From the NCBI RefSeq assembly GCF_009866765.1, contig NZ_CP019431.1, positions 4,650,001-4,714,000 of the forward strand: DNA of 64,000 bases, written 5' to 3'. The position numbers were made by a program, and so were the translations under genes. Shown piece after piece: positions 1 through 9,745 of this stretch. The DNA is from Pseudomonas sp. S35. GTDB taxonomy: Bacteria > Pseudomonadota > Gammaproteobacteria > Pseudomonadales > Pseudomonadaceae. Under the pieces are notes generated by a model that had not been told where the DNA came from, did no database searches, and saw only the letters and a program-made list of their open reading frames with translations. Every line of letters begins with the position of its first letter. The first letter of the stretch is position 1.

Positions 1-364
1 GCGGCTCCATCCACTTGAGGCTGTCCAGGCCACTGGTGTTGCCACCCAGCAGGATGCGGTCGATCAGGCCGTTGGCCTTGTCTTCGCCCAGCGCCGAGGT
101 GAGCATCTTGCGGATGTAGCTGTCGGAGCCGACGCCCAGGCTGGTCTGGTCGCCGACGATCTCGACGAACTCGCTCATCACCTGTTCGACCTGCTCACGG
201 TGCACATTGCGCATTTGCGCCATGGCCACGCCCACTCGCTGGACCTCTTTGGGGCCCATGTGGCGCAGCACTTGGGCGGCGTCGGTTTCACCCAGGGACA
301 GCAGCAGGACTGCGGCTTTGTCGACCTTGGTGAGTTTGGCAACAGCGGCTCGACTATCACTCAT
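1..364 (-). CDS. fliG: Flagellar motor switch protein FliG, N-terminal part
   Basis: The gene is cut by the left window edge; about 121 N-terminal residues are visible, beginning MSDSRAAVAKLTKVDKAAVL. FliG is the rotor protein of the flagellar C-ring. Its N-terminal domain, the part seen here, binds the FliF C-terminus, and its C-terminal domain (outside) meets the MotA stator. Recognisable FliG features are the LLLSLGE segment and the MGPKEVQRVG segment. The ATG lies inside the end of fliF (8-bp overlap), so the two are translationally coupled in fliE-fliF-fliG order. The assignment rests on sequence and on this conserved gene order. Confidence 0.95.
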   Translation of the reverse strand, partial: MSDSRAAVAKLTKVDKAAVLLLSLGETDAAQVLRHMGPKEVQRVGVAMAQMRNVHREQVEQVMSEFVEIVGDQTSLGVGSDSYIRKMLTSALGEDKANGLIDRILLGGNTSGLDSLKWMEP

Positions 365-2141
365 CTGCGTTAATCCACTCTTTCACGACCTGGGCCACAC
401 GACCTGGGTCTTCTGCTACCAGACTTTTGATTGCGTTCAACTGTGCGTCGTAACCTTCGCTAGGGCTTGGCAACAGAATGCTCTGCGGGCCACCCAGGCT
501 GACGCGGTCGTTGGCCAGTTCGCCGTCCAGGCCGCCCATGCCACCCAACTCGACGTCGCTGCCGCCGAAGGCTGCCAGTTGCTTGTTCTTGCCGTTGCCG
601 GTGATGTTGTTGAGCACCGGGCGCAGCACACCGAACACCAGCACCAGGATGAACAACACACCCAGCACTTGCTTGACGATGTCCCAGAACCACGGCTGGG
701 TGTAGAACGCCGCTTCGGCGATCACTTCACCACGCTCGGCGGAGAACGGCATGTTGATCACGCTGACGCTGTCGCCACGGCTGGCGTCAAAACCGACGGC
801 GTCCTGCACCAGACGCGTGAAGCGCGCCAATTCGTCGGCGCTCCACGGCGCACGGGTGATGGCGCCATCCGCCGCGTTGACCTTGACCTGATCATCGACC
901 ACCACCGACACCGACAGGCGATTGACGCGGCCTTGTTGCTGCTTGGTGTGGCTGATGGAGCGGTCGAGCTCGAAGTTCTTGGTGGACTGGTTGCGCTTGT
1001 CCGCCGGGTACGGGGCGAGCATTGGCTGGCCGGTGGCCGGGTCCATGATCTGCTGGCCGTTGGCGTCCAACAGTGGCTGGCCAGGCTGGATCGCAGCTGC
1101 GGCAGCAGCAGCGCCACCGGTGGTTTGCGGGGCCGACGCGGGGGCCGGTGGCTGGTTGCTCAGGGCACCCGGCACGCCTTGCGGCGGGCCATTGGCGGCG
1201 GTGCGTTGTTCGCTGGTGGACTGCTCGCTGCGCAGGGCCGGCTGGTCCGGGTTGAACTGCTCGGACGTCGACTCGACGGCGCTGAAGTCCACGTCGGCGG
1301 ACACTTCAGCCTTGTAGCGGTCGTTGCCCAGCACCGGTTGCAGGATGTTGTGCACGCGCTGGGTCAGCATGCTTTCCATGCGGCGGCTGTAGTCGAACTG
1401 CTTGCCGGCCTGGGTCAGCGCGGAGTTCTCGGCCATGTCGGACAGCAGGTTGCCCTTCTGGTCGACCACGGTGATCTGCGACTTGCTCAGCTCAGGCACG
1501 CTGGTGGCCACCAGGTTGACGATCGCCAGCACCTGGCCAGGCTCCAGGGAGCGGCCGGAGAACAGCTCGACCAATACCGAAGCACTTGGCTTGCGTTCGT
1601 CACGCACAAACACCGAGCTTTTCGGAATGGCCAGGTGCACACGGGCACCCTTGACGTTGTTCAGGCTGGAGATGGTGCGGGCCAGTTCGCCTTCCAGGCC
1701 ACGACGGTAGCGCGTGGCTTCCATGAACTGGCTGGTCCCGAGACCCTGATCCTTGTCGAGGATTTCAAAACCGATATTGCTGTCGGATGGCGTTACGCCA
1801 GCAGCCGCCAGCTTCATGCGCGCACGGGCCACGTCGTCGGCCTTGACCAGCAGCGCGCCGGAGTTGGGCTCCACGGTGTAAGCGATGTCGGCGGCGGCGA
1901 GGGTTTCCATGATCTGCTTGGAATCCATGCCCGCCAGGCTGCCGTACAGCGGGCGGTAATCGGGTTGCTGCGACCACAACACCACGGCAAAACCAATCGC
2001 CACGCTGGCAGCCAGGCCGACCATCAGGCCCACCTGACGCAACATGGTCATTTCCGAGAGGTTTTCCAGGAACGACAGGCCAAACAGCGGCGGCTTGCCG
2101 TCTGCCTTGGCGGGTACGTTGTCGGAGACTGCTTCTGCCAT
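357..2141 (-). CDS. fliF: Flagellar MS-ring protein FliF
   Basis: A 594-aa protein of usual FliF length. It forms the inner-membrane MS-ring, the base for the rotor and export gate. Visible parts: a short cytoplasmic N-terminus, a transmembrane helix around residues 35-55, the periplasmic ring-building domains with an Ala/Pro/Gly-rich stretch around 320-350, a second transmembrane helix around 487-508, and a cytoplasmic tail ending EWINADE that docks FliG. It starts 16 bp after fliE and overlaps fliG, so it belongs to the fliE operon driven by the RpoN-type promoter at 2549-2564. Confidence 0.97.
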   Translation of the reverse strand: MAEAVSDNVPAKADGKPPLFGLSFLENLSEMTMLRQVGLMVGLAASVAIGFAVVLWSQQPDYRPLYGSLAGMDSKQIMETLAAADIAYTVEPNSGALLVKADDVARARMKLAAAGVTPSDSNIGFEILDKDQGLGTSQFMEATRYRRGLEGELARTISSLNNVKGARVHLAIPKSSVFVRDERKPSASVLVELFSGRSLEPGQVLAIVNLVATSVPELSKSQITVVDQKGNLLSDMAENSALTQAGKQFDYSRRMESMLTQRVHNILQPVLGNDRYKAEVSADVDFSAVESTSEQFNPDQPALRSEQSTSEQRTAANGPPQGVPGALSNQPPAPASAPQTTGGAAAAAAAIQPGQPLLDANGQQIMDPATGQPMLAPYPADKRNQSTKNFELDRSISHTKQQQGRVNRLSVSVVVDDQVKVNAADGAITRAPWSADELARFTRLVQDAVGFDASRGDSVSVINMPFSAERGEVIAEAAFYTQPWFWDIVKQVLGVLFILVLVFGVLRPVLNNITGNGKNKQLAAFGGSDVELGGMGGLDGELANDRVSLGGPQSILLPSPSEGYDAQLNAIKSLVAEDPGRVAQVVKEWINADE

Positions 2142-2157
2142 GACTTAACTCTCGCCC

Positions 2158-2487
2158 TTAAACCGGCATCTGCATGATGTCTTGATAGGCCTGAACCAGT
2201 TTGTTGCGCACCTGGGTCAGAGCCTGGAAGGAGACGCTGGCCTTTTGCGAGGCGACCATCACATCGGTGAGGTCCACGCCGCTTTTGCCGATCTCGAACG
2301 CGTTGGCCAACTGGCTGGAGGCTTGCTGGGTGTCACTGACTTTGTTGATGGCCTGGCCGAGCATGTCGGCGAAGCTGCTTTGGCCCAATTCCGGCGCTGG
2401 CGCGACGGATTTCGGTTGAGCCATGGCATCCATTTGCATGGAGCGCATATCCAACATCAACCGATTGAACTCAATACCCTGGCTCAT
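2158..2487 (-). CDS. fliE: Flagellar hook-basal body complex protein FliE
   Basis: A 109-aa protein that joins the MS-ring to the proximal rod, exported early by the flagellar type III system. The C-terminal half carries the conserved FliE pattern: [20 protein letters not shown], then a YQDIMQMPV end. It is the first gene of fliE-fliF-fliG. A near-perfect -24/-12 promoter lies about 60 bp upstream. Length and ending are typical of the family. Confidence 0.96.
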   Translation of the reverse strand: MSQGIEFNRLMLDMRSMQMDAMAQPKSVAPAPELGQSSFADMLGQAINKVSDTQQASSQLANAFEIGKSGVDLTDVMVASQKASVSFQALTQVRNKLVQAYQDIMQMPV

Positions 2488-2548
2488 GAACTTCTCTCTC
2501 CGACAACCCGTATTTTTTTGACGCTACGCCGCAATTACTAAGGGAGGT

Positions 2549-2564
2549 AGCAACAAGGGTGCCA
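2549..2564 (-). promoter_or_regulatory. RpoN (sigma-54) promoter of fliE
   Basis: On the minus strand the sequence reads TGGCACCCTTGTTGCT: a TGGCAC -24 element, five bases, and a TTGCT -12 element, matching the sigma-54 consensus exactly. It faces fliE. In Pseudomonas the fliE operon is a class III operon activated by the response regulator FleR, which is encoded immediately upstream here. Confidence 0.88.
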
Positions 2565-2618
2565 GCTCTGGATCAACTCGTAAGAAAAGGCGACAAACCT
2601 TGTCAACCTTGTTACCAG

Positions 2619-3995
2619 CTAGGTCGCGAACAGATACGCCTCCACATCCATGCCAGCATCACGCATCTGCGCCAGCTTGTAGCGCAGGGTGCGCGGGCTG
2701 ATGCCGAGGCGTTCGGCGGCCTCTTTGCGACGGCCACGCTCGGCGCGCAGGGTGTCGATGATCATCTGGAATTCACGACGACGCAGGTCATCGCCCAGGG
2801 CACCGGCGGACTCTGCCTCAGCCACCGCCGGCGCAGGCGCCAGTGTGGGTAATGGCGCGGCACCGCTGCCTACGGCCAGGCAGAAATCCTGGGGCTGGAT
2901 CAAGCCGCCCTGCTGCAAAATCAAGGCCCGCTGAATGGCATTGTCCAGCTCCCGCACGTTGCCGGGCCACGGGTAGCTGATCAGGCAGGCTTGAGCCTCG
3001 GCCGACAGCCGCGCTTGGGCGTGCTTCATTTTTTTGACATGGTTGCTCAACAAGCGCTCGGCCAGCGGGACAATGTCGGCCGGGCGCTCACGCAGCGGGC
3101 GCCAAGCCAGCGGGAATACCGACAGCCGGTAGAACAAATCTTCACGAAAGCGCCCCGCCGCCACTTCACCGGCGAGGTCACGGTTGGTGGTGGCGACCAC
3201 GCGGATATCCAATTGGATCGGCTTGCGTGCGCCCACGCGCTCCACTTCACGCTCTTGCAACACCCGCAGCAGCTTGGCTTGCAGGCCCAGGGGCATTTCC
3301 GAGATTTCATCGAGCAGGATGGTGCCGCCATCGGCTTGTTCGAACTTGCCCGCCTGGGCGGCGATGGCACCGGTGAAGGAGCCTTTTTCGTGGCCGAACA
3401 GCGTGGCTTCGAGCATGTTGTCGGGGATGGCCGCGCAGTTAATAGCGATAAACGGTTGTGTGGCACGGGTCGATTGCTGGTGGATGTAACGCGCCAGCAC
3501 CTCTTTACCGGTGCCGGACTCGCCGGAGATCAGCACCGTGGAATCACTGCGCGCCACACGGGCCGCCAGCTCGAGCAATTGCGCACTGGCCGGCTCGAAG
3601 GCAATCGGGCCCTCGCTCTCGCTGGCCGGGATCACGCCCAAGGCATGCCGCGCCACCAACTCGATCAGCGCCTTGGGTTCAAAGGGCTTGACCAGGTAAT
3701 CCGCCGCGCCCTGGCGCATCGCATCCACCGCACGCTCTACGGCGCCATGAGCGGTCATCAGCAGCACAGGCAACTGCGGCTGGCGCGCACGCAGCAGGGC
3801 CAGCAACTGGTGACCGTCCATGCCCGGCATGTTCACGTCACTGACCACCAGGCTGAAAGCCTCTTGCGCCACTGCCTCCAAGGCATCCTCGGCAGAACCG
3901 ACCGCCCGGTAGTCATGGCCCGCCAACAGCAGCGTGTCAGCCAATGCTTCACGCAGGGCGCGATCGTCTTCCACCAACAGAACCTTGATAGCCAT
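2619..3995 (-). CDS. fleR: Sigma-54-dependent response regulator FleR
   Basis: A 458-aa NtrC-type activator, the response regulator of the FleS/FleR pair that switches on class III flagellar genes (basal body, hook). Domains: receiver, residues 1-120, with phospho-acceptor Asp53 (SDVNMPG), Thr81 and Lys103; AAA+ domain with Walker A GESGTGK at 158-164 and the sigma-54 contact loop GSFTGA at 205-210, a GAFTGA variant; C-terminal Fis-type helix-turn-helix ending with ERLGISPRTLRYKL. The start at MAIKVLLVED is chosen because translation further upstream runs into fleS in another frame. It begins 5 bp after the fleS stop codon. Confidence 0.96.
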   Translation of the reverse strand: MAIKVLLVEDDRALREALADTLLLAGHDYRAVGSAEDALEAVAQEAFSLVVSDVNMPGMDGHQLLALLRARQPQLPVLLMTAHGAVERAVDAMRQGAADYLVKPFEPKALIELVARHALGVIPASESEGPIAFEPASAQLLELAARVARSDSTVLISGESGTGKEVLARYIHQQSTRATQPFIAINCAAIPDNMLEATLFGHEKGSFTGAIAAQAGKFEQADGGTILLDEISEMPLGLQAKLLRVLQEREVERVGARKPIQLDIRVVATTNRDLAGEVAAGRFREDLFYRLSVFPLAWRPLRERPADIVPLAERLLSNHVKKMKHAQARLSAEAQACLISYPWPGNVRELDNAIQRALILQQGGLIQPQDFCLAVGSGAAPLPTLAPAPAVAEAESAGALGDDLRRREFQMIIDTLRAERGRRKEAAERLGISPRTLRYKLAQMRDAGMDVEAYLFAT

Positions 3996-4000
3996 TACTT

Positions 4001-5215
4001 TTACTCCGCGCTTGCCGCGCACAAAAACAGCGGCAAGGTCATCAATGCACAGGTGCCACGCCCCACACGGGAATGCAGCTGCAATTCTCCCTGATGGGCA
4101 CGTGCCACGGCCTTGACCACGGTCAGGCCGAGCCCGGTTCCGTTGGTCTTGGTGGTGAAAAAAGGTTCGCCCAGGCGCTTGAGCACCACCGGGTCGATAC
4201 CGCTGCCGCTGTCGCTGATACACAACCGCAGGGTTTGCCCACGGTTGTACAGGTGCACCTTGAGCCGCGCGCCAGTGCTACTGGCCTGGACCGCGTTTTC
4301 GATCAGGTTGAGCAGCGAGCCCACGAGGGTGTCGCGGTTGCACAACAACTCGCCCAGGTGGCTGTCACACTGCCAGCGCACCTGGGTGTCTTGAATATGG
4401 GTGCTTGCAGCCGCTTGCAGGGCCTGCATCAATTGGGCGGGCGTCACGCGGTCGGTCAGCGGCAATTCGCCGCGGGCAAACACCAGCATGTCGCGCACCT
4501 GGTGCTCCAACTCGTGCAGGCGCTCCTTGAGCCGGCCGGCAAACCGCTGGTGAGTGGCGGCTGGCAATTGCTCATCAGTCAAATGACTGGCGTAGATCAA
4601 TGCGGCGGACAACGGCGTACGGATCTGATGCGCCAAAGAAGCGACCATCCGCCCCAGCGACGACAAACGCTCGTGGCGCGCCAATTGGTCTTGCAGGTGA
4701 CGGGTTTCAGTCAGGTCGTTGAGCAGCACCAACTGCCCCGGCTCCGCGTCCAGGGAACGGGTGGCGATGGACAGGCGGCGCCCGTCCTTGAGGGAGATTT
4801 CGTGACCATCGTCCTCACGCGGCGCAAAGCAGCGCGTGATGACGTGGCGCCACAGCTCGCCTTCGAGCGGCAGGCCGAGCATGTCGCACGCGGCAGGGTT
4901 GGCTTCACGCACACGGCCCTGGTCATCGATGACGATCACGCCACCGGGCAGCAGCGACAGCAGGTTTTGCAAACGGTTGGCCAGGCGTTCTTTCTCGGCC
5001 AACTCTTGCATGCGCTGGGCGCTGACCACTTCCAACTCGCCTTTAAGCTCCGAGACGCGGGCTTCGAGCAGGCTGTAGGAGTCAGTCAATTGGCTCGACA
5101 TCTGGTTGAACAGCGAAAAAGCCTGTTCGAGACCCTGACGGCTTTGCTGCTCCACAGAGGGCATAAGTCCCGGGATAGACGGGCTGGAAGATTGCTGGGC
5201 GGCGTGGGGCATCAT
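4001..5215 (-). CDS. fleS: Cytoplasmic sensor histidine kinase FleS
   Basis: A 404-aa histidine kinase that phosphorylates FleR. No membrane segment is present, so it is a soluble sensor. Order: a coiled-coil-like N-terminus (20-85), a PAS domain (about 85-180, with the GVIVIDDQGRVREANPAA pattern), an H-box with His196 in LAHQIRTPLS, and an HATPase domain with an N-box (LLNLIENAVQAS) and G-boxes (DSGSGI, GTGLGLTVV). A GAGAGAG ribosome site precedes the first of two adjacent ATGs. It heads the fleSR operon behind an RpoN promoter at 5265-5280. Confidence 0.95.
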   Translation of the reverse strand: MMPHAAQQSSSPSIPGLMPSVEQQSRQGLEQAFSLFNQMSSQLTDSYSLLEARVSELKGELEVVSAQRMQELAEKERLANRLQNLLSLLPGGVIVIDDQGRVREANPAACDMLGLPLEGELWRHVITRCFAPREDDGHEISLKDGRRLSIATRSLDAEPGQLVLLNDLTETRHLQDQLARHERLSSLGRMVASLAHQIRTPLSAALIYASHLTDEQLPAATHQRFAGRLKERLHELEHQVRDMLVFARGELPLTDRVTPAQLMQALQAAASTHIQDTQVRWQCDSHLGELLCNRDTLVGSLLNLIENAVQASSTGARLKVHLYNRGQTLRLCISDSGSGIDPVVLKRLGEPFFTTKTNGTGLGLTVVKAVARAHQGELQLHSRVGRGTCALMTLPLFLCAASAE

Positions 5216-5264
5216 GCTCTCTCGCTGGCTGACCGTCAGTTAAACGGAACGTTGCGAGGGCTGT

Positions 5265-5280
5265 AGCAATACTTGTGCCG
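5265..5280 (-). promoter_or_regulatory. RpoN (sigma-54) promoter of fleSR
   Basis: The minus strand reads CGGCACAAGTATTGCT: GGCAC, five bases, TTGCT, one base off the full consensus. It points at fleS, 50 bp away. In Pseudomonas fleSR transcription needs FleQ plus RpoN, and fleQ is the next gene upstream. The -24 element directly abuts the fleQ terminator hairpin. Confidence 0.85.
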
Positions 5281-5307
5281 AAAAAAAACCGCTGATAAAT
5301 CAGCGGT
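5281..5307 (-). terminator. Intrinsic terminator of fleQ
   Basis: The inverted repeat ACCGCTGAT / ATCAGCGGT (5288-5296 and 5299-5307) is followed on the minus strand by eight T residues (5281-5288). It sits just downstream of the fleQ stop and separates fleQ from fleSR. Confidence 0.88.
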
Positions 5308-5322
5308 CTTTGGAATCAGGCG

Positions 5323-6798
<1,476 letters not shown>

Positions 6799-6968
6799 GC
6801 AATAGCAACTTCCCTAGTAAAACTTCCTGCCCCGAGATTGAGGGCAATCGAGGCGCCTGTAAGACTTCTTACCTTACTAGACGTCTGAAATCTGAAAACA
6901 GCACTAGTTAAGTCAAAAATGCTGGCACAGTCAAATATATGACGCGCCGTTCGGATTAACTGAGCCAT

Positions 6969-7265
6969 TCAGCCGAACAGATGGTAAACCTTTGACGCAT
7001 TTTTAGCTTGGTTGATCTGCGACATCTCTTCAAAAATAGCCTGCCTTTCGCCCGTCGTCACCTCCAGCAATTGCTGGTAGACCGCCAAGAGGCTCTCAAG
7101 CTTCTCGCGCAGCGCATCTTCGTCCACCGGCGCCTCACTGAGCACCTGCTCGATCACGTCGCGACAGCCCATATCCAGCTCGCCTATAGCGTCCCAGTTA
7201 CGGTCCGCCAGCGCGCCCATCAGCGCCTCACGGGTTTCATCAATGCGTTGCAGTGCTTGGCTCAT
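6969..7265 (-). CDS. fliT: FliT-like flagellar chaperone
   Basis: A small helical protein of 98 aa directly behind fliS. FliT proteins are export chaperones for the cap protein FliD. FliT is poorly conserved, so the call rests on size, predicted all-helical character and position in the flaG-fliD-fliS-fliT order. In P. aeruginosa a small gene in this slot is often listed only as hypothetical. It lies upstream of fleQ but is separated from it by about 170 bp. Confidence 0.75.
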   Translation of the reverse strand: MSQALQRIDETREALMGALADRNWDAIGELDMGCRDVIEQVLSEAPVDEDALREKLESLLAVYQQLLEVTTGERQAIFEEMSQINQAKNASKVYHLFG

Positions 7266-7291
7266 GACGTGTTCCTCAAGGCACCCAGGCC

Positions 7292-7696
7292 TTATTCTGC
7301 AGCGGCCTGTGGCGCGCCAATCGCATCCCAGCCTTCTTTTACGGTGATCATCAAACGGGCGACTTCGTCGATCATGTCGGCGTCGTTGTGCAGGTTGGCT
7401 TCCATCAGACGGTTGGTCATGTACGCGTACAGGCTTTCCAACTGCTGGACGTAGGCCGGGTTGTCACTTTTCTGTGCATCCAGGCCGTCACGCAGGCCGA
7501 TCACGATATCGATGGCCTTGCCGAGCATCAGGCCCTTCTGGGCGATGTCGCCACGCGCCAGCGCGCCCTTGGCCTGGGCCATACGGTCCAGCCCGCCTTC
7601 CATCAGCATCTGCACCAGGCGATGCGGGCTGGCTTCGGAGATCTGAGCATGGGAATTGACCTTCTGGTATTGGCGAAGGGCTCTCATGGGATTCAT
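7292..7696 (-). CDS. fliS: Flagellin export chaperone FliS
   Basis: A 134-aa four-helix-bundle chaperone that binds the flagellin C-terminus in the cytosol and prevents early polymerisation. Family marks: the N-terminal RALRQYQKV motif, the PHRLVQMLMEG helix, and the LESLYAYMTNRLMEAN helix. It lies between fliD and fliT, 26 bp from fliT. The start at MNPMRAL fits the family length. Confidence 0.95.
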   Translation of the reverse strand: MNPMRALRQYQKVNSHAQISEASPHRLVQMLMEGGLDRMAQAKGALARGDIAQKGLMLGKAIDIVIGLRDGLDAQKSDNPAYVQQLESLYAYMTNRLMEANLHNDADMIDEVARLMITVKEGWDAIGAPQAAAE

Positions 7697-7790
7697 GTTT
7701 CTACCTCGTGACGGGCGACAGCGGAAAGGATTCTAGTAACCAATATGTCGACGGGTTCGCAAAAAGCTTTAGCCCCAGTCGTCCCGCGAT

Positions 7791-7826
7791 AAAAAAAGGC
7801 CAGGCAGATTGCCTGGCCTTCTTTTT
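7791..7826 (-). terminator. Intrinsic terminator downstream of fliD
   Basis: The stem GGCCAGGCA / TGCCTGGCC is flanked by an A-run on one side and a T-run on the other, so it can work in both directions. It lies 14 bp beyond the fliD stop and separates flaG-fliD from fliS-fliT, so fliS would need read-through or its own promoter. Confidence 0.85.
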
Positions 7827-7839
7827 AGACAGCAGCGGA

Positions 7840-9243
7840 TCAAGTATTGGTTTTGGGATTGTTCAGCGCATTGAGCGTGGTCATGACGCTGGTGCTCTGC
7901 TGGCGCAATTGGGCGACCAGGGTGTCCATGGCGTTGTATTTGGCCGACAGACTGCTGGTGAGCAGGGTCATGCGCTCGTCGAGGGTTGACTGCTGCTTGG
8001 TCAGGTCCTTGAGTGTGTCGGACAAGGACGTGGAACGCGTAGCCAGGATGCCCGTCGTGGACTTGGCGTAATCATCAGTGGCGCTTTTCATACGCGCCAG
8101 CATGCCGTCAGGACCGCTGAACATACTGTTGATATCGGCTGCGTTGGTTTTTACCGCCGCGTCCCACTTTTTGTCGTCCAGGGTCAGCAAACCGTTGCTG
8201 GAACTGGTGGTGACACCAAATTGAGCCAGGGACTTGAACTGGCCTGTTCCCGACAACTGATTGAACTCGTTACGGATTGCCGCCTGCAACGAGCGCATGG
8301 TCGAGTCACCGGTGAGGCTTGCCGCCGTGGTGCTGCCATCCAGGTTGGTAGTGACCTTGGTCTCGGCGTTCATCGCAGTAATCAGCGCATTGTAGGTATC
8401 TACAAAACCCTTGACCCCTGACTTGAGTGCCGCATTGTTGGTGCTTACGGTAATCAGCGTGGCGTTTTTCACCGGCGGATCACTTGTGTCACCGGTTTTG
8501 ACTGCCGATACGGCCACCAGCTTGATGTTCACACCACTCAAGGCGCCTTCAATGCTGTTGGTTTTCGAGACCGACGCAACACCATCAATGCTGTACTTGG
8601 CATCCAAAGGCTTATCGACCACTGTCGAGCCGGTGTCCAGGCCAGAATTACCCGACAGCGTCAGATCCGAGCCAGTGCCCATGGTGGTAGAGGTCAGGAT
8701 CAACCTTGAACCATTGGAGTCGGTTTGGATGTTGGCGCTCAACCCTGACGTGCCGAACTGGGTATTGATTGAGTCACGAACCTGCTGCAGGGTCGCACCG
8801 GCAGGCACGCTCAGATCGTAAGCCTTGCCTGACTGAGTGATAGTCAGCGTGGTTGCCTTGTCAGTAGCGTTCACTACCGTCGAAGTGCCACCCGTGAAGT
8901 TCCTGGACGACAATTTCGACGCTTGAGCCAACTGGTCAACGATCAATCGGAAGCTGCCGTTGGAAGCCGTGTTACTGGCGGTCATGGTGGCGACCTTTTC
9001 ATCCGAGGATGAGCCGCTCAACCCCGTAAAGCTCGAACTCGTTGTCATGGTGTCGAGCGCACCACGAAACGCATCCAGCGCCGCCTGAATCTTGCCGATC
9101 GAAGATAGCGTGGTGGTCGCCTTCTGAGACGCGGTATTGATCTGAGTTTGCTTGGGTACCTTTTCGGCATTCACCAAGGACGTCACGATTGCTTGCGTAT
9201 CGATATTGGAACCGATACCACTTACCGTTGAACCCGCCATCAT
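7840..9243 (-). CDS. fliD: Flagellar filament cap protein FliD (HAP2)
   Basis: A 467-aa protein that caps the growing filament and guides flagellin folding. In P. aeruginosa FliD also binds mucin. It has the conserved N-terminal region around GSNIDTQAIVTSLVNAEK and the C-terminal coiled-coil region with LTKQQSTLDERM and YNAMDTLVAQL. The middle of the protein is variable between strains. It ends at a strong terminator and lies 77 bp after flaG. Confidence 0.96.
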   Translation of the reverse strand: MMAGSTVSGIGSNIDTQAIVTSLVNAEKVPKQTQINTASQKATTTLSSIGKIQAALDAFRGALDTMTTSSSFTGLSGSSSDEKVATMTASNTASNGSFRLIVDQLAQASKLSSRNFTGGTSTVVNATDKATTLTITQSGKAYDLSVPAGATLQQVRDSINTQFGTSGLSANIQTDSNGSRLILTSTTMGTGSDLTLSGNSGLDTGSTVVDKPLDAKYSIDGVASVSKTNSIEGALSGVNIKLVAVSAVKTGDTSDPPVKNATLITVSTNNAALKSGVKGFVDTYNALITAMNAETKVTTNLDGSTTAASLTGDSTMRSLQAAIRNEFNQLSGTGQFKSLAQFGVTTSSSNGLLTLDDKKWDAAVKTNAADINSMFSGPDGMLARMKSATDDYAKSTTGILATRSTSLSDTLKDLTKQQSTLDERMTLLTSSLSAKYNAMDTLVAQLRQQSTSVMTTLNALNNPKTNT

Positions 9244-9320
9244 CTATCTCCTGTTCGGTGGCTGCCGTTATCTTGACTTATTACGCCTCAAGACCAGACA
9301 GCAACAAGTTTCATGCCAGC

Positions 9321-9677
9321 TCAGACCTTGTCGTCAAACAACAAGTTGCTTGCGCTGCTGAGGTTCTGTGCCAGCTTCAATGCTGTTTCCGACGGAATCT
9401 GGCGAATCACTTCACCATTGTCGGTATTGATTACCTTCACCACCACACGATGGGTGGAGTCATCAATGGAAAAGTCCAGGCTACGCTGGGTGGCCTGAAC
9501 GAAATCGCGAATATCGGTGACTGCTTTTTCCAGGTCGGCGCGGGCGGGCTCTTGGCTGATCGCGGGCGTTGCCTGGACATTCACAACACTATTGTCAGTC
9601 ACTACCTTGGCAGGTGCGCTTTGAGGTGCAACCGGCGGATAAGACTGGTTCAGCTTTACACTCATGTCCATGTCCAA
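9321..9677 (-). CDS. flaG: FlaG family protein
   Basis: A 118-aa protein with the FlaG domain at residues 50-118 (DFSIDDSTHRVVVKVINTDN, then GEVIRQIPSE). FlaG proteins influence filament length; the mechanism is unknown. GGAG stands seven bases before the first ATG, which fixes the start. The gap to fliC (9678-9745) is almost filled by the fliC terminator, so expression may come partly from fliC read-through. Confidence 0.9.
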   Translation of the reverse strand: MDMDMSVKLNQSYPPVAPQSAPAKVVTDNSVVNVQATPAISQEPARADLEKAVTDIRDFVQATQRSLDFSIDDSTHRVVVKVINTDNGEVIRQIPSETALKLAQNLSSASNLLFDDKV

Positions 9678-9690
9678 TCTCCTCTAAACC

Positions 9691-9727
9691 GAAAAAACGG
9701 AAGGGCACGTAGACGCGCCCTTCCGTT
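9691..9727 (-). terminator. Intrinsic terminator of fliC
   Basis: An 11-bp stem AACGGAAGGGC / GCCCTTCCGTT with a 10-nt loop, followed on the minus strand by a T-run. It lies directly downstream of the fliC stop, as expected for a strongly expressed single flagellin gene. Confidence 0.88.
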
Positions 9728-9745
9728 AGTTACCAAGCGCTGGGA

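Noticed and set aside
207..2177. A 656-codon plus-strand open frame
   Set aside because: It is antisense to fliF, His/Ala/Val-rich and with no domain; GC-rich third positions keep the opposite strand open.
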